A stretch of 22,230 bases of DNA from Lenisia limosa (lineage: Eukaryota > Breviatea): NCBI GenBank assembly GCA_001655205.1, contig LPNZ01002320.1, positions 1-22,230 on the forward strand, in the 5' to 3' direction. Every line of letters starts with the position of its first letter. Position 1 is the stretch's first letter. The notes under the pieces were generated by a model. It was not told where the DNA came from and did not search any database. It saw only the letters and a list, made by a program, of their open reading frames with translations. This document shows positions 9,490 through 19,155 of this stretch, in pieces. Made by a program: the position numbers and the translations under genes.

Positions 9490-9710
9490 AACATCTTCTT
9501 GGCTGCTTCATTTGATTTTGATACTGGAAAAGTTTTGTACCATGGGGAATTTTGGCCATTTACCCAAAAATAAAACATTTCCGATTCCCTATTGGATATG
9601 ATAATACTCATTCCCTTTCAGTTTCCTTAGGAGTGGAATGGGAAATTTTCTCGGTTGTTTTGAGGTTCTTAGAACCTCCTTTAACCAAACCTTGAAAATG
9701 CACTCATCCC
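9490..9710 (+). mobile_element. Foldback element, copy overlapping the end of a gene
   Basis: The left part (CATCTTCTTGGCTGCTTCA, then GGAATTTTGGCCATTTACCC and AAAACATTTCC) matches 826-908. The core CGGTTGTTTTGAGGTTCTTAGAACCTCCTTTAACC is itself a small hairpin and matches the inner arms. It overlaps the 3' end of the minus-strand open frame that stops at 9589. Confidence 0.65.
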
Positions 9711-11023
9711 CTCCCTCGGAAATGCACACAATAAGCACAAACAACCAACAACTCTTCAAACTTTTAATTTCTGATACCAAAGTGAGTTTTAGCAGAAGTT
9801 CAGTCAACACACCAGCTCCAATGGCTTTTGAATTTAAAAAATTAAAGTTATTAAAAGAAAGAGGAAAAGAAGGAGCGACAATCAATCCTCTCAGTAACTG
9901 GAATGAACAATCAAAGTGGGAAAAATGCGAAAATGTTGCCATATTTACAGAAAAATATTGAGAAAAATAAACAGCTGAGATCCTCTCTTGAACAGCAATT
10001 GATAGATATTTCACAATACTTTTTTCCAAGTCAAAAGAGAAAGGAGATACTTTCATACAGTCACACAAGTTGGGATTTGTTTTTGTCAAAGATTCAACAC
10101 AAAGAAACTTAATACTACTTGCCATGAAATAGGAAACCTCATTTTTGATAAAGGAGCCAATTCCTACTGGAGACAACCTGACAGTTTGAAAATGCATCCA
10201 TCTACTTTTCTTCACAGTATTCTTAAGAAAAAAAAGAAAGAAAAAACCTTGTGTACAGAAAACAATACTGATTCATTACAGACCGCAGAATCAAGAGGAA
10301 GCTCAAAGGAGTGAAACAAAGATGGTGAAGGTCCTTCCTTCCAGAAACTGACACAGCTCTTTCCAGGGCAATATGAATAGAAGCTCAAACTATTTGAAAC
10401 AAACCTCGTATTGGAAAAAGGAGAACAACTAAACTGTTCCTTAAATCCAGTGAGAACATTCCACTTGTATGAATAAGGTTCAACACCACCACCACCAATA
10501 AGAGCACATCCAGAAAAAGATATTTTTGGGGCTTTCGTCCTCAAAATGGAAAAAGGTTTTGACAATAACCTCAGATCAAATATCAAGTTAATGCCAATAG
10601 CTAACTCTACTCAATCCATCAGAGTCTTGGACTGCAAAAAGCTGGTTTGGAATCTGAGATTCTTCGACACTGGTAATGCGATGTGGAAACGTAAAGTTAG
10701 AAGCAATTAACGAGCCCAATCGTTTATCCAGCCATAATAAAAGACAAAATACAATCAAACACAGCTGCTTAGAGTAGGCAGAAGCAATAACGTTTGCTCC
10801 AACCCAATTTAAACATGATGAACAATCCTTATATTCAGCAACTTTTGAATAAAAACTAAAACCTGTCTTAAAAGTATTTGCGCATATCAATTTAATGCCA
10901 CCCTCCTTAAAAGCAATGGCAAAGTCATCTAATAAAACTAAACCATACTACCCTTCAAAGCTGCATCCAGAATGATACTATCTTCATGAAAACACTTCAA
11001 ACATACATTTTCTTGGAAATTGA
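9589..11023 (-). CDS. WD40-repeat-like protein, interrupted frame
   Basis: Read on minus, consecutive coding segments cover about 11,023-10,952, 10,928-10,588, 10,600-10,248 and 10,221-9,589. The composition is that of beta-propeller blades: strand-turn patterns such as NQLFAVQDSDGLS followed by LIFDLRLLSKP, and a glycine cluster then tryptophan (ALIGGGG...YKWNVLTG). No specific WD40 family is recognised. Two joins could be tiny introns: GTAGTA...ATTAG at 10,929-10,951 (23 nt, restores frame) and GTTTTT...CTTAAG at 10,222-10,247 (26 nt, in frame). Near 10,590-10,605 the frame changes by one with no usable intron, which implies a sequence error or a pseudogene. The last 40 or so codons lie in a foldback repeat. 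The start codon and first exon are not located; ATG at 11,245 (MYLPPPHPPYDRAAACQQLP) is a weak candidate. Confidence 0.45.
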
Positions 11024-11693
11024 AAACAGAAAAAACAAAATAAAGATTAATTAATTACGTTTACCAAGAAAAACAATCAGAAGTGAATTATTGACAATTA
11101 AAAAATCAACACTTTGTGGAAATTTGAGAAAAGTCATCTGCCGCAAGCAGAAGCACACAACCAGCACACAACCTGACTGCAACTGGGAAGCTGCTGGCAA
11201 GCCGCTGCTCGGTCATAAGGGGGGTGCGGCGGCGGGAGATACATGATTTTGATGGCTTATTTCTGCTTATTTTCAGAGTTGATAGGCATAATGAAGAATT
11301 TTTTGACACTTTTTAATATGTTATATGATGACTAAAAGTGGTATTGTTTCTTGGCGAGTTTTGGAATCCAAAAAAGGTGACTTGGGATTGATGAATGACG
11401 TTGACTATGTTTGCAATTGTTAGTCATTGTTTTCTGGAATTTATGCCACTAACACAACATTTACATCTGTTTATTTGATATCGTAGGGAGAAGAGCGCTA
11501 AAGGCGAGATTTGACACTCTTTTTCCCTGTGATTCTGACTGTGTATGCTTCCTCTCGGTCTTATCTATCTATATGGAGTATTATTCTGAATAATTATGTT
11601 ATATGCGTTTTCAAAAACCTCATTGGTCCCCAGCGCTGCCTCCCCACTCTGCTTTCCTGATCATGAACAATCTTTCATCCGGTTTCCGTAAAC
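11024..11693. other. No gene firmly recognised
   Basis: A GC-rich patch (about 11,130-11,250) may hold a first exon for the minus-strand WD40-like gene. The remainder is AT-rich with no supported frame. Confidence 0.4.
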
Positions 11694-11807
11694 ATGGATG
11701 GTGCAGACAAAGACGAAATCGTACAATGTGGTGGGTGCAGCCAACTCGCTGCTTGCCCTTTGACAGGCTCTCTTCAGAGAACAGGTGGTTTAATTCCTGA
11801 GTTATGA
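11694..11807 (+). CDS. Small open frame with CxxC motif, unknown
   Basis: ATG at 11,694 opens a 37-codon frame ending TGA at 11,807. It contains DEIVQCGGCSQLAACPLTG. The CxxC...C spacing loosely recalls the start of LSD1-type zinc fingers, but the second cysteine pair is not visible. A possible donor (ACAG followed by GTGGTT) at 11,783-11,788 would make it a first exon instead. GC content is higher than the neighbours. Support is weak. Confidence 0.25.
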   Translation: MDGADKDEIVQCGGCSQLAACPLTGSLQRTGGLIPEL

Positions 11808-11933
11808 AGAGTAGTTCCTCGGGACACTAAGGGTCCAAAGGCGACCTCGGCTTGTCAAGAGGTCTCACTAAAGAGTGTGTAAAAGTGCTTTGGAATATTG
11901 ACCAAAATCAAAAAACAAAGCCAAACATACAGG

Positions 11934-13313
11934 TTACTCGACGTTAATCGCGGGCTGGTACCCTCGGGCGACCTGTCGAGCACTCATGAAGCGGGATGGA
12001 GCACTCAACTGTGCACGTGGCTCGATCTCAGTGCCATCGCCCTTCAGCAGCTTCTCATCTAGGGGACTGTGGCAGTAAATACTGGAGTCACTAGTCACAA
12101 AATGCCATCCCTTGGAGGGGGTAATGCGGAAATGGTGGGCACGGACAAGCTTCCCAAGGTTTGCCACGAACACTGGCAAGGTTGGCATGGGGAAGCGAAG
12201 TCGAGGGATGATGACATGCAGGCGGCATGCTGCAATCTGGTCCATTGCTAAATGGCGAACTCCAAAATTGGAATCCTAAATGTGTGAGTTTGGTAAGAAA
12301 ATCAGTATCCCCCTCATTAGTACATTTGAAATTAAAGTCGAAAAATGCACTCAGTGACTGTTACAAAAATTAGTAACATTTACCCCTCCCCCTCCAACAG
12401 AGAGAAACTGGCAAACGATTTTTTCAGCATTTGAACTGAGCTTTCTGCGTTCATCATCACCGAGACCACGGGCATCGGACACCCGGAAAATGTTGGAAAC
12501 CGCTTCAACCCACTCAGCAGCCTTCTTCTGTAGCAGTCTTTCTGTCACTGGGAGTTCCTGGATTGCAGTAACTACGGCAGGACAAAACCACTTCTTGGCA
12601 ACCGGTACCGACTGCTTGTCTTGGCTGAAGTTTGAGGAAGATAAGTCGCAGAGACCACGTGCAGCAAGAGCAATGAAGAATTTGTGGAACACATGTTCAG
12701 TGCGCATGACAGCGTGTCGAGCTCTTTTTAGAAGATGTGCCGCATCTTGAACGGCGAGAACATAAGCCCACCGACCACAAGGGTATTGCTGTTTATTAGG
12801 CGAGATCGGGGGTAGGCGAAGGCATTCTTCTGGTAACTCGATATTACTCTTGGGGTCAAGGGGGTAGGCGACTTTGGTTCTACGGCCACTGCCAGTCGTA
12901 TTCGTAGTCATTCTGGCGACGACAATGGAGGATGCAGCATCTTTAAGGTCACTTTCCTTGATAAACTCAAGCTCAATGACGATCCCTCCAGCTTCTATCA
13001 GCTTTGCTTTGCATATTGTGGGAAAGACATATTTATACCACTGGTCCTGCAGCTCTGGTGCCTTCAGTTGCTGTCCCATTGCTGTGGTTGCTACCTTGCC
13101 CTTGAGGTCATCAACTATCACGGCCACAACGGAGGCCGGTTGGCAGAGAAGCCCAAGGCTAATATCGTAGAGTGACATGACCACGTCCCTGGGCGTCCGA
13201 AACTGTTGGCCACGATCGGTGCCGTTAGCGGAGCGGATTACCACTCTTGGAGTTGAAGGGCTATTGGTGAAGTGCTTCAGTGAGTTTAGGTGTTGGTCAA
13301 GGAATTTCAGCAT
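11934..13313 (-). CDS. Unknown 423-residue protein, two exons
   Basis: Exon 1 runs 13,313-12,384 (ATG at 13,313, 310 codons). Exon 2 runs 12,275-11,934 (113 codons plus TAA). The intron 12,383-12,276 (108 nt) has GTAAAT...TTTAG ends, and both boundaries are phase 0. The joint reads SVGGGG then DSNFGVRHLAMDQ. Codon use is markedly more GC-rich than the surrounding DNA, and both exons stay open throughout. No signal peptide, membrane segment, coiled coil or catalytic motif is evident. Exon 2 is hydrophobic and basic near its start (CRLHVIIPRLRFPMPTLPVF). I do not recognise the family. An earlier ATG-less extension (TTG) exists, so ATG 13,313 is chosen. Further 5' exons cannot be excluded. This is the most gene-like unidentified locus in the window. 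Confidence 0.75.
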
Positions 13314-14413
13314 TGAAATAACCAACAAAAGTCTATCTGGTGTTCAATTTACCGTTAAGAGAAATAATATGTATACTAGTATATATATACTATGTCATAT
13401 AACATTAGAACTACATTTAATTTCATGTAGGTAAATTGATCACTAGATGGGGATCCGAGGTGACACTGCCCTAGAAGTTCAGCCAAAAATCATGTCCTTT
13501 TTGCGATCTTTATGCATTATATACATATCACAACAAATTTAGGCAGTGGCTGGGATCCGCTTTGAGACACTTCATTAGTACGTTTATGTTACCATGTGTT
13601 TGAACGCTCATAACCCACTCACTCGGGTTATGCACTGCACTTCGGAATTCACAAGGATGGGTAGTTATCTCAGGATGGGGTTGACGCGAGATTCTCCTGT
13701 GAGGTTTGTCGTTGTAGTAGTGTCATAGTCTAAAATGTCATTGAGGTTAAACATATAACGAGTCACTCAAAAAAAATAATCTGAAGAACACCAAGAAATA
13801 AGCACACAGAAGTGATGATTTTGATAATTCGGAAATAACACCAGTTATATCATGCATGTATCAATCACGTAGAACCTTGACAGCTGGGTCACGGTCTTTT
13901 GATATCTGAAAAATTATGATGTATTAAACGTGCTTTAAAATGCAACACAAGGTTTACTGTGAAATAGTAATTTCATAGACGACATGTCCAACCATACCAC
14001 GATGTAGAGGAATTCAGGGTGGCTAAGATCAAACGTATTTTTGATCGAGGTATTTTTGGGTAATGGCGATAACACAGTCAGCAACCTGTAGACAGATCAC
14101 TTTAAGTCTTTATAATATTTTTTATCAATGTTCTGACTCTACTTAATATTCAGGAATATGTACAGCTGTACTTAGATACTGGAAACAAATGTATTGAGAA
14201 GTGTATTCAGATCTAATATATGTTTTATCAGCACATCTGCAATTTGGACTTATCAAGTGTAAATAAAATTGACAAATGTGGGTTGGGACTGACAGAGAAT
14301 TTAAACCGCTGACCTCAAATACTCCTTATGGTTTGAGACGCCCAACCAACCCCATGTGTTCAGCAGCGTTAGGCTTAACAAATTTGGGTTGAAACGTCCT
14401 CGTCTTGCGACTC
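13314..14413. other. No gene recognised; AT-rich palindromic stretch upstream of the 423-residue gene
   Basis: The sequence TATACTAGTATATATATACT at about 13,372-13,391 is close to palindromic and could include promoter elements for the minus-strand gene that starts at 13,313. The rest shows no supported coding frame. Confidence 0.4.
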
Positions 14414-14453
14414 CATACCTGGTCCCCCATTATAACCTGGAAATAAACTTGGA
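14414..14453 (+). repeat. 40-nt repeat next to a 10-N gap, copy 1
   Basis: The 40 nt starting CATACCTGG and ending AATAAACTTGGA recur at 17,901-17,940 with one mismatch. Both copies lie within two bases of a 10-N gap on the right (14,456-14,465 here). Confidence 0.9.
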
Positions 14454-14465
14454 CCNNNNNNNNNN

Positions 14466-14590
14466 GGTGCATGTTCTGGAATGGTATGGGCATTTTCTTG
14501 GATTTCGGAGGTTACGCAAGACGAAGGAGGCATAGCCAAGTGAGAACCAAGAAACCTCCTTAAGCCAACCTCGAAAATACACCTCGCAAT
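14466..14590 (-). mobile_element. Foldback element, partial copy
   Basis: It contains GACGAAGGAGGCATAGCCAAGTGAGAACC, the core shared with 1465-1590 and, in reverse, with 822-1200. Inverted arms (CTTGGATTTCGGAGGTT and AACCTCCTTAAGCCAACC) surround it. It starts just right of the gap at 14,456-14,465. The minus-strand translation of this copy resembles the tail of the frame ending at 9589 because both lie in the same repeat. Confidence 0.65.
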
Positions 14591-15800
14591 CTCTCTCTTT
14601 TTTTATGGAAAAATAGGACCTCAGGCACATTTAGAATTGCAATTATTGAGAAAAATAAAACCCTCACTCAATTTTCCTCTATTATAGTAACAAAAACAGA
14701 AATACCAAAAGTAAGGCACACTAACTCAATTTCCAATCTCCCTTTTTAGGTGAAAGAGACGTCAGTATTTGATATTATATCTTGTCTTGTCAGATTGGAT
14801 CAAGTTTCTTCACTGAATGAATTTGTCTTTAAAAACAGGTGCTGAATCTTTTGCTTATTTGACTTCAAGATGGGGTTTTTTTTTAATACTCGACCGTCTC
14901 ACAAGCTGTATTAATATACATCTATATATAACTGTATTCTTTGTTCAACAGGTCTTTGTAATGACTGCAGACCAGGTGCTGAATTGGTATTGAGAAGACG
15001 GACAAATTTGGCATGATTGGGGAGACCACAGAGGGGAGGGATAATTTCATCACCCCCACCCCCTATGATAAAAAACAAAGAAATGAAGATGAGTGTCACC
15101 CCAGTATAAAAAGATGTCAAAAAGGGACCAATTCGAAAAATAAAACATCAATCTAGTATAGAATAGTAAATGCTCAAGGTTCTAAATTATGTCGCTAAAC
15201 CATGTCGCTAAACCGAGATTGGAAAGATTAGGTTCCTGAAGCAGAAACAATTGCCCCCAGTGAAATACATTCAGTAGACGTGGGAAGAAGGAAGAGAGGG
15301 ACTTCAAAAAGGCAATGGAGCATAGTAACTCTTTAATAGTAACTCTTTAATATTTTACTGACATTTAAACAAGTAAACTTAAGGGACATCGCATGAAAAG
15401 AGAATCATCCAGAATCCAAACTCAACATTTATTCAAAGCAAGTTCTGCTGCTCTGTTCTTGGCAGTTCTTTTGTGGAAAGGAAACTGGGGGGTTCCATTC
15501 TGATCAAAAGATCATTTTCCCCGATTTTATCCGATTTTTTTCTTCTTTTTGATCAAAATTGCTTTGTTTTGATGTTATTGATAGTCTAGTGCAAAAAACT
15601 GCCGAAATTTACCCTACAAATGGTGTTATTGAAGCGATTTATGTCGATTTTCGGCTTGTTCGCGTTTTTGAACACCAACCTACATGTATTTTTCACTCAA
15701 GGTGCAAAAACGTGTTACTTTGAATAATATGCACAAGAATTACTTCAAATGGTGTGTTTGGAAACGGTTCCAACCAACCTCTCCAAGGCTATCGTCACTA
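14591..15800. other. No gene recognised
   Basis: AT-rich DNA. AGTAACTCTTTAATA is directly duplicated at about 15,324-15,352, and the phrase GTCGCTAAACC occurs twice at about 15,189-15,212. No splice-linked frames were found. Confidence 0.5.
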
Positions 15801-15819
15801 AAAAAACTTCATCGTCTTC

Positions 15820-16168
15820 ATCAAAATTGTCGTTATCATGGTAAAGACCTCTTCTTTTTCTTCTTCTTCATCATCATCACCACAATCTTCTTCAATGTAG
15901 TCTTCATCGTCATCTTCGTCGATGTCTTCAACTCGGGAGTTCGGGTGAGTATAAGTTGTGTTTCTCTAAACCACTTAAGAGAATCAATGCCCTTCTTCCT
16001 GACAATGCTTTCAATGCTGACATAAACTGTTGCTGTGTTTATCTGGTAACTTGAGGATCGAAGGCTTCCATTGATGGCCATTTCAAAGTGAAGCGGGTGT
16101 TCTTCCCTCTTCAAGATATAAGACGTGATAAACGCAACAACATCAACGCAAAAGGACGCACTTTCCAC
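15820..16168 (-). CDS. Candidate gene with acidic tail, unknown
   Basis: A minus-strand frame from 16,168 (GTG; first ATG about 16,081) reads through FITSYILKREEHPLHFEMAI and IESIVRKKGIDSLKWFRETQ. In that frame, from about 15,940, it turns into lysine/methionine repeats. A second frame over the same bases reads an almost pure aspartate/glutamate run (DIDEDDDEDYIEEDCGDDDE), more like a natural acidic tail, as in histone chaperones. Switching to it needs a one-base shift near 15,945. No canonical intron explains this. A TGA lies just upstream of 16,168. It may be a broken gene or a sequence error. Confidence 0.3.
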
Positions 16169-17062
16169 ATAGGTTCAACCACGACACTAACATTAATGTT
16201 ACACCAAGGGATTGGTTTTTATTCAAGTATTCATGATGAACTGATTTGGCAACGACGTTGAGGAAATCACTTGAGATTGGTTCATTGGGACACGACAGCG
16301 ACAGTACTTGGCCTGAAAATAGATGGCGCTCAACCTTCTAGGCTGGCGACTTGCTTTAAAAGAGTAGGAGGGCATGGGGGTTGAGAAGAAGCGTTGGCCA
16401 TGAGGCTGCGTTGATTGGCCCCCTAGTGCAGATCTTGGTTGTAGTAACAAATATTCAAATGAGAACTTTGAAGGAGAAAGGTTTTGTGTGACCAGCATAC
16501 ACCTGTTACAATACTCTCCTCCTCCTGCCTTCTTTTCCATACTTCTTCATTCTGTCTTTTCTTCATTTACTTTGCATACATCTTTTAGTTTGCTTTCTCC
16601 CTGTTCTCTTCATTTAAGTGTTGTATCTAAATAACTCTTCTACAAGCTTTTAGCACCTTTTGCTTAGGCCCGCTTTAAAATTACGTAATGAATCTGATTT
16701 AGCGTCCCATTATCTATGCAAAATAATGTACCTAAAGCACTTCCGAGATAACTCTCATTTGAAACCCTGCTTTAACCCTGCTATAAATACATATGTTTGG
16801 AAAAACTGTGAAATTTGGAACCACCCACTAGACGTTGGCAATAAAGTGTGTAAATTTTGAAAAGGACCGATTTACATACGGTCAATCTGCTCAAGTTTTG
16901 TTGCATTATTTTTTGAATTTTGAAGTAGTATGAGAATTGCTACAACTTCTACCGTTTGCCCCCGACTCTTATATCTAAAAACATTCCCATAACATATGAA
17001 ATATCAGAGTCGTATGTATAATTTAGTGAACGATAGGAACCAAAAGCCTTTTAGACTCCTAG
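16169..17062. other. No gene recognised
   Basis: Minus frame 16,223-16,540 and plus frame 16,660-16,860 are open, but neither shows a recognisable motif nor a consistent splice partner. Confidence 0.45.
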
Positions 17063-17630
17063 CTAAAGACAACCAATCGAAATATTGTTGCTGTTGATTT
17101 GAATAAGCTTAATGCCTTCATACGACATAGACAAATCAACACAGGTATCTTTGAATGACATATTAAAAAATATAAAAACTGTAAGAGGATTACTGCAGTT
17201 TTGCATTTTCTGATGAAAGCGTTTGAAAAACTCTGAGGAGTTCTTTCCAATACAAACCATTTGAGAAGTAACTACCACTCCTGAAATAAATAAACTAAAG
17301 CCATACCTGCAGCATCGCAACAACGAAAAGCAGAAAGATCAGTATAATCACAAAAAAGACATGAAACTTCATGAGAAAACATAACAAACCAGACCAAAGT
17401 CGTAACCACGCCCTTTGAGACAACTGCTGGATATAAGATCCAAGTATAGATGCTAAATCCAATTTGCTCGGGTAACTAAATATAAGAACTTTGTGGTAAT
17501 TATTCATAATACTGTGCGTCTTTAAAAACCTTTTTGCCGCTCGACAATCAGCTGTGTTAACAATAAAAATAACAATTTTTCCCGATCGTTCCAAAGAAAC
17601 AGTTATTTGTAAAAGAAGTCTGAAGATCAT
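17063..17630 (-). CDS. Unknown 159-residue protein, two exons; weak resemblance to SWSAP1
   Basis: Exon A 17,630-17,395 (ATG at 17,630) and exon B 17,306-17,063 (TAG at the end) are joined by an 88-nt intron (GTCTGG...CTGCAG, with a long pyrimidine tract) at phase 2. Exon A may extend to an acceptor at 17,640. The fold suggested is alternating strands and helices: SGKIVIFIVNTADCRAAKRF, then a strand KVLIFSYPS followed by a helix, and in exon B GVVVTSQM and DLSMSYEGIKLI. This order loosely resembles the part of the small Rad51-like ATPase SWSAP1 after its Walker A motif, but no Walker A (GxxxxGKT) is visible upstream, so the name is only a hypothesis. The proteasome alpha6 exon starts 175 bp upstream on the same strand. 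Confidence 0.45.
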
Positions 17631-17738
17631 CCAACTCCTCTGATGAAAATATATATGCTTTCTCATTTAAACATATGCCAAACAGAAACGAATCATTAAG
17701 AAATATTGAGGAATATTCGAATAAAAGTTAGAATAAAC

Positions 17739-17805
17739 CAAGCTGATGAAGCCTTCCTTCAGGAGAAAAAACAGTAATATGACGATCAAACCCAGCTTTA
17801 CTCAT
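17739..17805 (-). CDS. PSMA6: Proteasome subunit alpha type-6, exon 1 only
   Basis: The frame from ATG (17,805) reads MSKAGFDRHITVFSPEGRLH then QL and ends in phase 1 at a GT (17,738-17,737). This is the hallmark N-terminus of the alpha6 subunit of the 20S proteasome (an alpha ring subunit; FDRHITxFSPEGRL is the conserved N-terminal helix-and-turn that forms the gate side). The family normally has about 245 residues and continues with EYAFKA immediately after this point; a split codon beginning with G fits the expected glutamate. I could not find that continuation or any other alpha-subunit motif downstream on the minus strand. The exon is either separated from the rest by a long intron or assembly join, or is a fragment. 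Confidence is high for identity, low for completeness. Confidence 0.85.
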
Positions 17806-18057
17806 TGTAAATGGATAAGAGGATAAAACTGAGATAAAGGAATAAAGATAAAAAAAGGTAAGGGGACTGTAACCAAGGGCAACCAAGGGGCTGAAACTGA
17901 CATACCTGGCCCCCCATTATAACCTGGAAATAAACTTGGANNNNNNNNNNTTCGCTTCCTCTCTCCTTCCTTCTTCCCCCCTCCTTTCTTTCTCTATTTT
18001 GTTATTGTACCACTGTTCTCCCTTGAGTCTTCAGCTATCACTTGCATTGCACAAACA
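17806..18057. promoter_or_regulatory. Divergent intergenic region with a gap
   Basis: This 252-bp interval separates the minus-strand proteasome exon from the plus-strand gene starting at 18,058. It contains a 40-nt repeat (17,901-17,940), a 10-N gap (17,941-17,950) and a pyrimidine-rich tract (CTTCCTCTCTCCTTCCTTCT) before the plus gene. A shared promoter is plausible, but the gap means the two genes might not be true neighbours. Confidence 0.4.
17901..17940 (+). repeat. 40-nt repeat next to a 10-N gap, copy 2
   Basis: Matches 14,414-14,453 with one mismatch and ends exactly at the gap 17,941-17,950. Confidence 0.9.
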
Positions 18058-18621
18058 ATGGATGATCTATACGAATTAGAGGATGAGCTGGTTGAAGAAA
18101 GGAACCCTTATCCTTGTTTTCTACGATTGGCTGAACAATCGGAAAATCATTTCCACATTCCTTACACTTTTCGTGGAGGTGAGCTACGCTGTGGTGATGA
18201 AACCATCCGTTTCTTTCGAGAGGAGATGAGCAAGCGCCAGGCAAGATGGGTGAGCAATATAACCTGTGATATTATTTGTTTATCTTAATATTTTATAGGA
18301 GCAGTTACCCCCTCCAATACAAAGGACCCATCAAGGTCACTTCTCACTTTGTCAGATTGGTACACTGAGTACAGATTCCTTTGTTGCTGTTGTGGCTGCC
18401 TGTGTATGATAGATTCTTGCTGAATCATTCCGTTCCAGGTTCCAATGACATAATCTTTCGGAAAATTTTCTCTTCAATTTTTTTGGAGAGCCCTGATATA
18501 GCTGAAGCACTTATGGTAGGTTTATTAATCCAGTCGTGCTATATCTTCCTTCCAGGTCCAACGTGAACGACTTATTTTTCTTGGCGCCACTCTTGGGTTT
18601 GCCATGAATATGGCCATCTGA
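18058..18621 (+). CDS. Unknown 145-residue protein, four exons
   Basis: The model has exons 18,058-18,249, 18,299-18,401, 18,439-18,515 and 18,556-18,621 (TGA). Introns of 49, 37 and 40 nt all have GT...AG ends, and the phases (0, 1, 0) fit exactly. The protein begins acidic (MDDLYELEDELVEERNPYP), continues with FHIPYTFRGGELRCGDETIR and EQLPPPIQRTHQGHF, then a valine/alanine-rich segment (DSFVAVVAACSNDI), and ends with a hydrophobic tail (ERLIFLGATLGFAMNMAI) that could be membrane-inserted or a buried helix. I do not recognise the family. The consistency of three short introns makes the gene credible. It lies head-to-head with the proteasome alpha6 exon. Confidence 0.7.
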
Positions 18622-18681
18622 TAGAGAGTGTGATTGAACTTTTTTCAGTAGTCTAACTGATTAGGTTATCTTATTTCTAGT

Positions 18682-19155
18682 ATGAGAGCAACAATTTGGT
18701 CTTCACCCAAAGTACTTGGCCACAAGGACAGTAAATACACTGCATCAATAGTATCAGACGAAAAGTGGGTTTGGATTTGTCGCTACTTTTTCATCATGTA
18801 GTATACCTTTTGCATTTTTAAACTCAAAATATCCTGAAAACCAGGAAAATGTGGTTGGAAGAATATGGTAATATTTAATCTCGCTTGACTGATATTTGGA
18901 GTCTGATATCATAACATACAATTATCGATATGTGACCATTGTAAGTCTTGACCAGAAAAGTCTCATTTCCCTTCAGATAATTTATAACTTAGTCGCAAAA
19001 CTATTCATTTCAAATTTTAGACGAATCAACTTATGAGTTTATTAACCGTATATCAAATAACAAAGTGTCTGGATCCTTTGGTGAGTTTTTTAAAAGAGTA
19101 ATGTTGGTAGATTTTAAAACAATGAAAGCAACTGGTGGGGCATCTTTTGAAGAAG
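18682..19155 (+). CDS. Unknown gene, N-terminal exons
   Basis: Exons 18,682-18,764, 18,845-18,867, 19,021-19,080 and 19,111-19,155 join in frame from ATG 18,682. The joints read SIVSDEK/KMWLEEY/DESTYEF and KVSGSF/DFKTMKATGG. Intron lengths are 80, 153 and 30 nt with GT...AG ends; the 30-nt one is unusually short. After the last exon (phase 1, GAAGAAG then GTTTGC) the continuation is unclear. The best acceptor (CTCAAAAG at about 19,233) leads to frames that stop within 110 nt. The second exon is only 23 nt. The product is not recognised. It could be the start of the same transcript as the exon at 19,560-19,893. Confidence 0.4.

Noticed and set aside
12069-13434. Plus-strand frames opposite the 423-residue gene
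   Set aside because: They are shadows of the minus-strand coding frame, which is longer and splices cleanly.
14430-14630. Minus-strand frame with similarity to the tail of the frame ending at 9589
   Set aside because: The similarity comes from a shared foldback repeat and the frame runs into a gap; it is not a gene family.
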